From JBBRHQ01 sp963738305 (GTDB lineage: Bacteria > Actinomycetota > Thermoleophilia > Solirubrobacterales > 70-9), in the NCBI GenBank assembly GCA_963738305.1, contig CAVTVU010000001.1, positions 496,001 to 560,000 of the forward strand: a stretch of DNA of 64,000 bases. Reading direction: 5' to 3'. Positions within the stretch are counted from its first letter, which is position 1. Every line of letters starts with the position of its first letter. The notes under the pieces were generated by a model. It was not told where the DNA came from. It made no database searches and worked only from the letters and a program-made list of their open reading frames with translations. Shown here in pieces: positions 43,061-51,571 of the stretch. The translations under genes and the position numbers were made by a program.

Positions 43061-43465
43061 ATGCCGCTGTTTGGCCAAGAGCACGTCGACCGCTACCGCG
43101 AAACCGGGGGCGAAGAGGGACACGACTGGAACGGGTCGCAGACCCTGATCCTCACCACAAAGGGCCGCAAGTCCGGGCAGCAACGCGACACGCCGCTGAT
43201 CTACGGTCGGAGCAACGGCAACTACCTTGTCGTCGCCTCGAAGGGCGGCTCCGACGACCCCCCGTCGTGGTATCTCAACCTCGAAGCCGACCCGGAGACC
43301 GAGATCCAGGTCTGGGATGAGCGGATGAAGACGCGGGCACGCACCGCGACCCCGGAAGAGAAGCCGGCAATGTGGAAGGAGATGACCTCCCACTGGCCCG
43401 ACTACGACTCCTACCAGGAGAAGACGGACCGCGAGATCCCGGTGGTCGTCCTCGAGCCCGTTTGA
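43061..43465 (+). CDS. Nitroreductase/deazaflavin (F420)-dependent oxidoreductase family protein
   Basis: A 134-residue protein from ATG 43061 with CAGGAGG upstream. It has TLILTTKGRKSGQQRDTPLI, YLVVASKGGSDDPPSWYLNL, and the usual ending REIPVVVLEPV. These split-barrel proteins bind F420 and reduce small molecules. Its position between the acyl-CoA ligase/hydrolase and the enoyl-CoA hydratase suggests a role in the same catabolic pathway, which is inference. It is a paralogue of 6278-6736. Confidence 0.88.
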   Translation: MPLFGQEHVDRYRETGGEEGHDWNGSQTLILTTKGRKSGQQRDTPLIYGRSNGNYLVVASKGGSDDPPSWYLNLEADPETEIQVWDERMKTRARTATPEEKPAMWKEMTSHWPDYDSYQEKTDREIPVVVLEPV

Positions 43466-43504
43466 GGATGATGCCCTCCCGGCCCCGAGAGCGAGGAGGA
43501 CACA

Positions 43505-44308
43505 GTGAGCGATGTCCTGCTGAGCGAGCGCCGCTCGCCGCAGATCCACCTGCTGACCCTGAACCGGCCCGAGCAGCTGAACGCAATGAGCGCCGAGCTG
43601 TGCCAGGCGCTTAACGACGAGCTGGACGAGCTGGCAGCCGACCGCTCCTGCCGCGCGATCGTGCTGACCGGCTCGGGCCGCGGCTTCTGCGCGGGGGTCG
43701 ACCTGCGCGGTTACGGGCAGGCGCCGGGCAACGACGGCACCGACACGGCTCGCGACCATTTCGCCAACCAGGAGCACATGTCCACGCTGATCCTGCGCCT
43801 GCGCCAGACGCCGCAGCCGGTGATCGCCGCGGTCAATGGGCCGGCGGCCGGGTTCGGGCTGGCGCTGATCCTGGGCAGCGACATCCGCTACGCGGCGCGA
43901 AGCGCCGTCCTCCGGGTGGCGTTCGTCAACATCGGCGTCTCCAACTGCGACATGGGGGTGAGCTGGTTGCTGCCGCGGTTGATCGGGGCATCGCGCGCCC
44001 ACGAGCTGATGCTGACCGGGCGCAAGGTCGGCGCGGAGGAGGCGCGGGAGATTGGGCTCGTCGCCGACGTCGTGGTCGATGAGGCGCTGCTGGAGCGATC
44101 GCTGGCGGCCGCGGAGCAGATCTCCGCCTGGGCGCCCTGGGGCGTCCGCCTCACCAAGCGGGGGATGTGGAGCGCGCTGGAGATCCCCTCGGAGGCCGCC
44201 GCGATCGGCTACGAGGACCGCCAGCAGATCATGGCCCTGCACGGCACCGCGCCCCCCGAGGCGGTCTCGGCGTTCCTAGAGAAGCGCGAGGCGCAGTTCG
44301 CCGACTGA
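43505..44308 (+). CDS. Enoyl-CoA hydratase/isomerase family protein
   Basis: A 267-residue crotonase-fold protein from GTG 43505 (VSDVLLSERRSPQIHLLTLN). The oxyanion-hole motifs are GSGRGFCAGVDLRGYG and NGPAAGFGLALILGSDIRYA. The later GVSWLLPRLIGASRAHELML is the region of the catalytic Glu, where no Glu is obvious, so activity may differ from plain hydration. It is likely part of acyl-CoA degradation with the ligase at 40517. Confidence 0.9.
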   Translation: MSDVLLSERRSPQIHLLTLNRPEQLNAMSAELCQALNDELDELAADRSCRAIVLTGSGRGFCAGVDLRGYGQAPGNDGTDTARDHFANQEHMSTLILRLRQTPQPVIAAVNGPAAGFGLALILGSDIRYAARSAVLRVAFVNIGVSNCDMGVSWLLPRLIGASRAHELMLTGRKVGAEEAREIGLVADVVVDEALLERSLAAAEQISAWAPWGVRLTKRGMWSALEIPSEAAAIGYEDRQQIMALHGTAPPEAVSAFLEKREAQFAD

Positions 44309-44460
44309 CATGCCGGATGCTCCGATCACCGGCGGCTGCCCTCGCCTTCTTCAGCCCCCGCTTTGCCATCCAGCCGTTGCCGAGGACTCCACTCGCGGGC
44401 CGGTCCCCTTCTTCGGCGGCGCCTGCGACCCCGGTGGCGCTGTCGGGAGCGGCGCGCCGC

Positions 44461-44640
44461 TCACCTCGGGTGGTCCGCGCAGCGCAGGTCGGGCCAGACG
44501 GTGACCCGCTCGACAGCGACCGTGACCAGGACCCGGTCGGCGTAGTACTCGCGCAGGTAGCGGTCCCAGAAGAAGCCCGTCTTCGGCGGCCCGAGGAAGC
44601 GGGCTGACGCCGGCCTCATCACGTCTTTGAGAAGCCGGGA
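44461..44640 (-). pseudogene. C-terminal remnant of a pyridoxamine-phosphate-oxidase-like protein
   Basis: The last ~55 codons of a minus-strand frame (SRLLKDVMRPASARFLGPPK, then GFFWDRYLREYYADRVLVTV and ERVTVWPDLRC) look like the end of a split-barrel FMN/heme-type flavoprotein. Upstream of about 44640 the frame turns to poor composition, and the next gene ends at 44754. No start codon or N-terminal domain is present, so this is probably a fragment. Confidence 0.4.
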
Positions 44641-44753
44641 GTCGGGCGAGGCGTCGGAGCTCGCGTTGCCCTGGACGAGACACTTGAACCGAGCGGGCAA
44701 TTCCGGCGTGTATTTCGCCGTTTTCGCCCGCTCGGCGAAATTCTTGCCCGGCC

Positions 44754-46115
44754 TCAGCCCAGCCCGTGATTGGCGTGGAACATCCCGTCGGGATCGACCC
44801 TCGCCCGCACCTCGAGCAGGCGCGTGTAGGCGTCGGCCTCGTAGTAGTCGCCGCCATCTCCAGGCCGCTCGGCGAAGTTGAAATACCGCCGCTCGCCGGC
44901 CCACGGCGCCATCGCGTAGCAGACCTTCGCCGCGTACTCTTCGGCCGCCCTGGCGCCGTCCGGGTCCATCGCCAAGCCGAGCGCGAACAGGCAGTAGGGG
45001 TCGGCCAGCGCACCGATCGCGCTCGGGGCCGCCGGTGGCCGCGCGATCGCACCACCGAACTGCCGCAGCTCGGTGAACAGGAGCGGCGAGCCGGACCCCG
45101 GGCCGGAAACGCCGACGAAGGCATCGACTGCCTCGGGGGGAAGCTCGCGCAGCATGCGGTGATCGCTGATCGCGGGCGTCGGCTGCTCGGGGTCACCGTG
45201 AATCTGGACCAGGCCCGGCGCGGGCATCGTCCCCCACATGTCCAGCTCGGGGCCGAGGTCGCGGAAGGCCCGCAGCTCCTGCTCGGCCCCCTCGGCGCTG
45301 CCGCAGTGGGCCCCGTCGATCACCACCAGGTTCCGCCCGCGCAGGAAGTCGGGGATCTCGGGAATCGGCGGGAACTGCATGATGCGGGCGGAGGTGGTGA
45401 TCTCATCCGGCGCCCCCGGCGCCCACTCGGCCCAGAGCTTCAGCACCTCCTCGCTTCGCTCCCAGGGCCAGGCGAGCATTCCGGCGCTCACCTCGGCGAC
45501 CGGCATCAGGTCGAACTCGATCGCCGTGATCACGCCGAAGTTGCCGCCGCCGCCGCGCAGCGCCCAGAAGAGGTCGGCCTCGTTCTCGCCGTCGGCGCGG
45601 ACCAGCTCGCCGTCGGCGGTGACCAGCTCGACCGCGGTCAGCGCGTTGGCCTGGATGCCGTGCTTGCGACCCAGCCAGCCGATCCCGCCGCCGAGCGTGT
45701 AGCCGACCATCCCGACGTCGGGCGAGGAGCCGCAGAGCGCCGCCTTGCCGCAGCCCGCCGCCGCGTTCAGAACGTCGCGCGAAAGGGTGCCGGCCTGAAC
45801 CCGGGCGCGGCCGGCCTCCTCGTCGATCTCCACGCCGGTCATTTGCGTGGTCTTGACGAGGATCGCGCCGCTCAGGTTCCCGATCGGAGGAGCGCCGTGC
45901 CCGGTGCCCTGGGCGGCGATCCGCAGGCCGGCGTCGCGGGCGAAGCGGACGATCGCCTGGACGTCCTCGGCGTCGCTGGGGAAGACGACGGCGGCGGGTC
46001 GCTGGTCGGCGATCAGCGCCCAGGGCAGCCGGTCGTCCTCATAGGCCCCATCGCCAGCCGCGGACAACCGCCCCTTGATCCGCGTCCCAAGCTCGCCGAA
46101 GTCGGCCTCACCCAT
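44754..46115 (-). CDS. FAD-linked oxidase, berberine-bridge-enzyme-like
   Basis: A 453-residue protein. The PCMH FAD-binding domain has PSDAEDVQAIVRFARDAGLR, AAQGTGHGAPP (its His is the site of covalent FAD linkage in this family), VGYTLGGGIGWLGRKHGIQA and LFWALRGGGGNFGVIT. The C-terminal BBE motif is YYEADAYTRLLEVRARVDPD, then FHANHGL. The second covalent-link Cys is not present where expected, so single attachment is likely. It is an oxidase or dehydrogenase of unknown substrate. There is no signal peptide. Confidence 0.92.
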   Translation of the reverse strand: MGEADFGELGTRIKGRLSAAGDGAYEDDRLPWALIADQRPAAVVFPSDAEDVQAIVRFARDAGLRIAAQGTGHGAPPIGNLSGAILVKTTQMTGVEIDEEAGRARVQAGTLSRDVLNAAAGCGKAALCGSSPDVGMVGYTLGGGIGWLGRKHGIQANALTAVELVTADGELVRADGENEADLFWALRGGGGNFGVITAIEFDLMPVAEVSAGMLAWPWERSEEVLKLWAEWAPGAPDEITTSARIMQFPPIPEIPDFLRGRNLVVIDGAHCGSAEGAEQELRAFRDLGPELDMWGTMPAPGLVQIHGDPEQPTPAISDHRMLRELPPEAVDAFVGVSGPGSGSPLLFTELRQFGGAIARPPAAPSAIGALADPYCLFALGLAMDPDGARAAEEYAAKVCYAMAPWAGERRYFNFAERPGDGGDYYEADAYTRLLEVRARVDPDGMFHANHGLG

Positions 46116-46198
46116 CCCAGCCCCGTTTCCGTTGTGATCGTAGGAGGCGCTGACTCTATCTCTGATCCAGATCCGGATAACCTCGCGCCATCGCCCGG

Positions 46199-47125
46199 TT
46201 GCCCTACGTCGATCCCGATGCCGCCTCGGAGCCGACCCGCGAGGCCATTGACGCGGTGCCGCCGCTGAACATCTTCCGCATGCTGGCCCACGCGGACACG
46301 GTCTTCCGGCCCTGGCTGCGCTGGGCGGCGGCGCTGCTCGGACAGCTCGAGCTGGACCCGGTGCTGCGCGAGCTGGCGATCCTGCGGGTCGCGAGGCTCA
46401 CCCCCCACGCCGAGTACGAGTGGGTGCAACACGTGCCGATCTTCGAGGCGGTGGGCGGGCGCGCCGAGCAGGTGGCGGCGCTGGAGCGCGACGAGACTGA
46501 TGCCGAATGCTTCAGCACCGAGGAGCGGGCGGTGATCGCCTTCACCACGGAGGTCGTCCGGGACGCCAGGGCGGGCGACGAGAGCTTCGCCGCCGTCACC
46601 GCCTTCCTCGAACCGCGCGAGATCGTCGAGCTCCTGATGGTGATCGGCAACTACATGCTCGTGGCCCGCGTGATGGCGACGGCCGAGCTGGAGATCGACC
46701 CCCCGGCCGGCGCGGAAGGGCTGCGGGTCGTCTCCGGCCAAGGGCCGGGCGGGACGGACGAGCAGAGCCCTGACCCGGAGCGGTTGAACGAGAGCGAGCG
46801 TGCCCGCACCGTGCGACGCTGCTACGAGGCGTATGCGAGCGGGGATCCCAGCGCCCTCGAGGAGAGCCTCAGCGAGGACTTCACCTTCTTCAGCCCGCCC
46901 GACCCGGGAATCGACCGCGCCTCCTACTTCGAGCGCTGCTGGCCGAACGCGGAGCTGATCTCCTCCTACGAGATCAAGAGGCTAATCGAGGCCGGGGACG
47001 AGGTGATCGTCACCTATGAGGGCCAAAAGACCGACGGCAAGCGCTTCCGCAACACCGAGGTCCATACCTTCCGCGGTCCGAAGATCTGCCGGGTCGAGGT
47101 CTACTTCGGCTGGAATCTGGAATAG
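46199..47125 (+). CDS. Carboxymuconolactone-decarboxylase-like/SnoaL fusion protein
   Basis: A protein of ~308 residues. Residues 1-165 are a CMD/AhpD-like helical domain (LLGQLELDPVLRELAILRVA, TPHAEYEWVQHVPIFEAVG) that lacks the CxxC of peroxidase members. Residues ~195-308 are a SnoaL/NTF2-like domain (RRCYEAYASGDPSALEESLS ... VTYEGQKTDGKRFRNTEVHT). The fusion is uncommon. The frame continues upstream with typical residues (ARLPYVDP) from an ATC at 46190, where ATG would be expected, so the annotated TTG start at 46199 may reflect a changed start codon. Confidence 0.8.
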   Translation: MPYVDPDAASEPTREAIDAVPPLNIFRMLAHADTVFRPWLRWAAALLGQLELDPVLRELAILRVARLTPHAEYEWVQHVPIFEAVGGRAEQVAALERDETDAECFSTEERAVIAFTTEVVRDARAGDESFAAVTAFLEPREIVELLMVIGNYMLVARVMATAELEIDPPAGAEGLRVVSGQGPGGTDEQSPDPERLNESERARTVRRCYEAYASGDPSALEESLSEDFTFFSPPDPGIDRASYFERCWPNAELISSYEIKRLIEAGDEVIVTYEGQKTDGKRFRNTEVHTFRGPKICRVEVYFGWNLE

Positions 47126-47143
47126 GCCGGCGCGGCTCATGAC

Positions 47144-47514
47144 GCGGGCAGAGGCATGTAAGGCGGCGAAGCCGCCGCAAGTGGTTTTGGTAAGCCCGCG
47201 CGGTGTTAGCGCGGGCAGAGGCATGTAAGGCGGCGAAGCCGCCGCAAGTGGTTTTGGTAAGCCCGCGCGGTGTTAGCGCGGGCAGAGGCATGTAAGGCGG
47301 CGAAGCCGCCGCAAGTGGTTTTGGTAAGCCCGCGCGGTGTTAGCGCGGGCAGAGGCATGTAAGGCGGCGAGCGCCGCAAGTGGTTTTGGTAAGCCCGCGC
47401 GGTGTTAGCGCGGGCAGAGGCATGTAAGGCGGCGAAGCCGCCGCAAGTGGTTTTGGTAAGCCCGCGCGGTGTTAGCGCGGGCAGAGGCATGTAAGGCGGC
47501 GAAGCCGCCGCAAG
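47144..47514. repeat. 67-bp tandem repeat array of paired hairpins
   Basis: Six copies of GCGGGCAGAGGCATGTAAGG begin at 47144, 47211, 47278, 47345, 47410 and 47477. The period is 67 bp, except for one unit that lacks 2 bp. Each full unit holds a hairpin GCCCGCGC-GGTGTTA-GCGCGGGC and a second hairpin GGCGGC-GAA-GCCGCC, joined by AGAGGCATGTAA and AAGTGGTTTTGGTAA. Copies are nearly identical. The array fills the whole gap between convergent genes 46199-47125 and 47515-48426, ending exactly at the latter's stop codon. Apparent ORFs in it are repeats read in shifting frames. Confidence 0.95.
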
Positions 47515-48426
47515 TTATTCGTCGCCGATCGAAATCGAGAAGACCGCTCCGAAGTCCTCGCCGGGCGCGATCATCGGCAGGTCCTCGCCGCCGGTCACGA
47601 GCGCGTTGGCGGGCGCGGTCATCGGCTCGAAGGCCACCACCTCGTCGTCGTCGGGCGCGTAGACCTGCGAGTAGGGGTACCCGGCCCCGAGCGCCAGCTC
47701 GATCCGTCGCCCGCCTCCCGAGAGCGTGAAGGCCTGCCCGGCCGGAGGTGCGTCGAAGGCGTCGTCGAAGGTGCGATCGCCGAGCGGGCCGGGATCGATC
47801 CGCACCGGCTCGCGCTCGCCGCTCGGCAGCATGCGGTCGTCGAGCAGGAGCCGCTCGCCGACGGGGATCTCGACCCGCCACTCATCGCGCTCCGCGCCGG
47901 GCAGCCGCAGGTAGGGGTGGAAGCCGAAGGAGACCGGGACCGGGACGTTCCCGGCAGCTGCGACCGTGAGGGCGATCGTCAGGGTCGTACCCTCGAGGCG
48001 GGCCTCCAGCAGCAGGGTGTGGGGAAACGGGAAGGCGTCCATCAGCCCCGGCTGGGCGGTGAAGTCGAAGGCGGCCTCGACCGCGCCACCCTCGTCGCCG
48101 TCCTCGTGGCGCAGGACGTCCCAGCCGCTCGCAGCCGCCAGCAATCCGTGGATCGGAAGGCCATTGGGGTCGGTGCTCGGCGGCGGCTCGGCCTCGTCGA
48201 GGTCGACCTCGCTGCCGGCGATCTCGAAGCGCCGCTCCCCCAGCCGGTTCGCCCAGGGGTGGAGCAGCGGGATCCCCATGGTCGAGCGCTCGGCGACGTA
48301 GGCCTCGAGCCCGCCGCGCTGGCCGAGCAGCTCCTCGCCGCGATGGCGCAGCGAGCTGCAGACCATCCCGGCCGAGGGCACGAACTCGGCAACGAGGGAG
48401 TCGCTGCTCAGCTCCAGGTGATCCAT
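47515..48426 (-). CDS. Aldose 1-epimerase family protein
   Basis: A 303-residue protein from ATG 48426. The galactose-mutarotase fold shows LLHPWANRLGERRFEIAG (substrate-binding Arg), PIHGLLAAASGWDV (first His), VSFGFHPYLRLPG (second His) and VVAFEPMTAPANAL (catalytic Glu). It interconverts alpha and beta anomers of free hexoses or a related sugar. It stands alone, and its 3' end abuts the tandem array. Confidence 0.92.
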   Translation of the reverse strand: MDHLELSSDSLVAEFVPSAGMVCSSLRHRGEELLGQRGGLEAYVAERSTMGIPLLHPWANRLGERRFEIAGSEVDLDEAEPPPSTDPNGLPIHGLLAAASGWDVLRHEDGDEGGAVEAAFDFTAQPGLMDAFPFPHTLLLEARLEGTTLTIALTVAAAGNVPVPVSFGFHPYLRLPGAERDEWRVEIPVGERLLLDDRMLPSGEREPVRIDPGPLGDRTFDDAFDAPPAGQAFTLSGGGRRIELALGAGYPYSQVYAPDDDEVVAFEPMTAPANALVTGGEDLPMIAPGEDFGAVFSISIGDE

Positions 48427-48471
48427 ACGGCAACCCTAACCCGGAGCGCCCTGAGGCTGGGTAGCCGTTGG

Positions 48472-48523
48472 GCCGCCGAACGCAACGTTAGGGCTCCTAT
48501 GCACGCATAAGGTTGCGTTCGAC
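48472..48523. repeat. Dispersed hairpin element, family 1, copy C
   Basis: A 52-bp element beginning GCCGCCGAACGCAACGTTAG with a perfect 10-bp inner pairing CGAACGCAAC/GTTGCGTTCG. It is followed at 48532-48551 by CAGCCCCTCACCTGCCCCGG, which also follows copy B (58798 onward). B and C therefore share homology beyond the hairpin. It sits in the promoter region of the aldose epimerase gene. Confidence 0.65.
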
Positions 48524-48563
48524 ACCGCGGGCAGCCCCTCACCTGCCCCGGTTCCGGCTTGCC

Positions 48564-49943
48564 CTACAGGCGCCGCAGAAATGGCACCAGCGTCTTCAGG
48601 AAGGCGTTGCGGTCAGGGGAGGCCGCCAGCGGGTCCACGTGGGCGTAGCCATGGCGCTCGACCAAGTCCAGCTCGCGCCGCGGCACCCCCGACTGGCGCG
48701 CCAGCTTTCGGACCCCTGCCAGCACCCGGCCCCTACCCAGCGACGTCTCGAACCCGTACATCGGCAGCCGTGCACGATCGCCGCGGGTGGCCCGGACGCC
48801 GAACACCCGCTGGGCCGGGTTGCGGTTGCCGAGGTCGACGGAGGCCGCGTCGAGGCTGAGCCGCTGCGGGTGATACCAGGCGGTGCCGTCCATGCCCCTG
48901 ATCCCCGAGAACATCCGGGCCAGGGTCCCAACCCGGCCGAGCTCGCCGTTGATCCAGTCGCGAAGCGCGCCCGAGGTCGCGAGATGCCCGATGTGGACCT
49001 GGACCAAGGCGAGGCTGGCGGGGCTCGTCTCAGTATCGAAGGCGTAACCGTAGGTGCCGCGATTTGTGGCCGGCACCGGCGGCTTCAGATTTGCCCCGAG
49101 AAGGGGCCAGGCCTGGAGGATCGACGGCGCCTTCGGCGCCTTGAGCGCCGCGGTCGAGCCGACCGCGTTGAACGCGCCGGGCGTCCAGGGCAGCCCTGCC
49201 CCGAGCAGGTCGCGGAAGGGCGAGGAGGCCTGCAGGTCGGCGAGCTGTCCCTCGGCTTCCGCCCTGCTGGGCAGCTTGGCGATCGTCTGCACCCCGTCGA
49301 TGAAGACGAGCCCGTCGAGGTCGCTGGCGCCGGCGTGCCCGTTGAAGTCCCAGCTTGCGTACGCGGTGGTGATCGTGCCGCCGAGCGAGTGTCCGCCGAG
49401 GACGACGCTGCGGCCGCCGCGACGGGCGCCGGAGATCACCCGGTGCAGGTCGCAGACCGCGACTCCCATCCCCCACTTGCGGACGAAGCCCGCCTGACGG
49501 GCCTGAACCGGCTCGATGTGGTCGGTGACCGAGGAGTCCGAGAGCCAGCCCAGGTAGTAGTCGAAGAGTTCGCGGATCGTGGCCCGCCCGGCAAGGGCGC
49601 GGTCCAGCATCGAGTGGTCCTCGAGCAGGTTCTCGCGGCGCTCCACCGACCAGACCTGCCAGCCGCTCAGGCGCCGGACGATCTGCGTTGCGAGCGGCCG
49701 GAAGTAGGCAGCGCCGGCCGAGGTCCCCGGCTCGAGCACCAGCACGTGGCCGGCGTGCGCCGGGCCCTGCCTCAGCACTCTCACACTGTCGTAGCGCGCC
49801 GGCCCGGGCGCGTCGCAACCATGCAGCGTGGTGACGCTCCCGGCACCGGCGGCGGCGGGGAGCCAAACCGCGCAGGCAAGGCACGCGATCGTCGCCGAAA
49901 ACCCAATTCTCGCCCTCGATCCCCGCACTCGAGCATTGAACAC
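48564..49943 (-). CDS. Secreted alpha/beta hydrolase
   Basis: A 459-residue protein from GTG 49943. A signal peptide (GFSATIACLACAVWLPAAAG) precedes a lipase/esterase-like domain with HVLVLEPGTSAGAAYFRPLA, nucleophile elbow VVLGGHSLGGT, DLDGLVFIDG and a likely His in RHGYAHVDPL. Four cysteines in the mature part may form disulfides. The substrate is unknown. The 5' end lies 27 bp from the divergent MFS gene at 49971. Confidence 0.82.
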   Translation of the reverse strand: MFNARVRGSRARIGFSATIACLACAVWLPAAAGAGSVTTLHGCDAPGPARYDSVRVLRQGPAHAGHVLVLEPGTSAGAAYFRPLATQIVRRLSGWQVWSVERRENLLEDHSMLDRALAGRATIRELFDYYLGWLSDSSVTDHIEPVQARQAGFVRKWGMGVAVCDLHRVISGARRGGRSVVLGGHSLGGTITTAYASWDFNGHAGASDLDGLVFIDGVQTIAKLPSRAEAEGQLADLQASSPFRDLLGAGLPWTPGAFNAVGSTAALKAPKAPSILQAWPLLGANLKPPVPATNRGTYGYAFDTETSPASLALVQVHIGHLATSGALRDWINGELGRVGTLARMFSGIRGMDGTAWYHPQRLSLDAASVDLGNRNPAQRVFGVRATRGDRARLPMYGFETSLGRGRVLAGVRKLARQSGVPRRELDLVERHGYAHVDPLAASPDRNAFLKTLVPFLRRL

Positions 49944-49970
49944 GCCCGGCTGCCAATAGGATCGGCGCGG

Positions 49971-51561
49971 GTGGAGGAGGCCACGCCAAAGTCGAGCGCC
50001 AGGGTCACGCTGGCGGCGATGACCCTCTCGGCGAGCATGATCCTGGTCGATCAGACGGCGGTGCCGCTGGCGACCCCCGACGTGATCAACGGCCTCGACG
50101 CGAGCATCTCCGCCTCGCCTTGGATCCTGACCGCCAACGTGATCCCCCTGGCGGCGCTGATGGTGCTCGGCGGCCGTCTCGGCGACCTGCTCGGCCTGCG
50201 GCGGGTGTTCCTCTCCGGCGCGGTGATCTTCGCTCTCGCCACGGCGTTCGCCGGCGGGGCGCAGGATCTCCCGTGGATGATCACCGCCAGGGCGGTGCAG
50301 GGCTGCGGGGCGGCGCTGATGATGCCCACCGCAATCGCGATCGTCAGCGCCGTCTTCCCCGCCGAGCGCCGCGGCACCGCGCTCGGGATCCTCGCCGGCG
50401 CCTCCGCCTTCTTCGCCGCCCTCGGCCCCGTGCTCGGCGGCCTCCTGACCTCGATCGACTGGCGCCTGGTGTTCCTGATCAACGTCCCGCTGGCGGCGGC
50501 GACCATCGTCATGACCCTCCACTCGACACCGGAGCTGCCACCCGACCCGAATGCAGAGCGCCGCATCGACTACCCGGGCGTGCTCAGCTTCGGAATAGGG
50601 ATAGCCGCCCTCGTCTTCGGCCTCACGCAGGGGCAGGCCAGCGGCTGGGGCGAACCACCGGCCGTGATCGCCCTCTGCCTCGCGGTGCTCTCACTCGCGG
50701 CCTTCGTCGCGATCGAGCTGCGGGTCGAGAAGCCGATGCTCGAGTTTCGGCTCTTCCGCCACATCAACTTCCTCGCCTCCAACATCAGCCAGGTGCTCGC
50801 CGGCGCGATCGAGCTGGGGCTGGGGTTCCTCATGCCCTTCTACCTGTTGATCGTGGTCGGCGTCGCCCCGGCGGTGGCCGGGATCGCGCTGATCCCGGCG
50901 ACGGTGCCGATCATCCTCGCGGGGCCCCTGGCCGGTCGCGCGTTCGACCGCCGGGGCGGCCGGCTCCCGCTCGTGATCGGGTTCGGGACGCTCGCCGCCT
51001 CCGGGGTCGCGCTCGCTCTGGCGGTCGCCCGAGCGCTCGGTCGCCGCGCTGATCCCTGGCCTGCTGCTGCAGGGGGCCGGTCTCGGGATCGTCCTCACCG
51101 TCAACGACCCGACCGGGCTGGCAGCCGTGCCCGAGCGCGACCGCGGCGTCGCTGCCGGGATGATCAACACCGCCGAGCAACTCGGCGGCGCTCTGGGCAT
51201 CGCGGCTCTGACCGCGGCCGAGCTCACTTACTACTACAACGTCCTCGACGACAAGCTCGCCAAGCAGGGGTTCCACCCCACGCCGGAGCAGGTACTCCGC
51301 TACCGGCAGTTCGTCCTCCATGTCGAGGAGTCGGGGTTGCAAGCCGCCCCCAAGTCGAAGCTCAATCTTCTCGTCATCAATGACCTCGTCACCGCCCATG
51401 TCGATGCCTTCCAGCTCACCTTCTTCCTCAGCGGCGCCCTGGCGCTGCTCGGTGCCGTCGCCTGCCTGGTGATGGTCCGCAGGTCCGACCGCTACGCGAT
51501 CGGCCGCGTCTTCGGACGCCGCTCGCGCTGGGTCTACATGGGCGACGGGCGCGAGCCCTAA
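49971..51561 (+). pseudogene. DHA2-type MFS transporter with one frameshift
   Basis: From GTG 49971 the frame encodes the 14-helix drug/H+ antiporter core: MILVDQTAVPLATPDVINGL, LGGRLGDLLGLRRVFLSGAV (motif A), ARAVQGCGAALMMPTAIAIV and GPVLGGLLTSIDWRLVFLIN (motif C). This lasts to about 51030. The next frame continues with ALIPGLLLQGAGLGIVLTVN and AAGMINTAEQLGGALGIAAL to 51561. The span of 1591 nt is one base over a codon multiple, and both halves are well conserved. A one-base insertion near 51035-51045 is likely, perhaps a sequence error. Confidence 0.85.
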
Positions 51562-51571
51562 TCTCGTCTGA

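Noticed and set aside
47010..47490. Overlapping open frames in the tandem array that read repeated ALTPRGLTKTTCGG-type peptides
   Set aside because: They come from a 67-bp repeat whose length is not a multiple of three, so frames rotate. They have no ribosome sites or conserved starts and are explained by the DNA repeat.
47144..47514. The tandem array as a CRISPR array
   Set aside because: The units are uniform throughout. There are no variable spacers between conserved repeats, and no cas genes are nearby.
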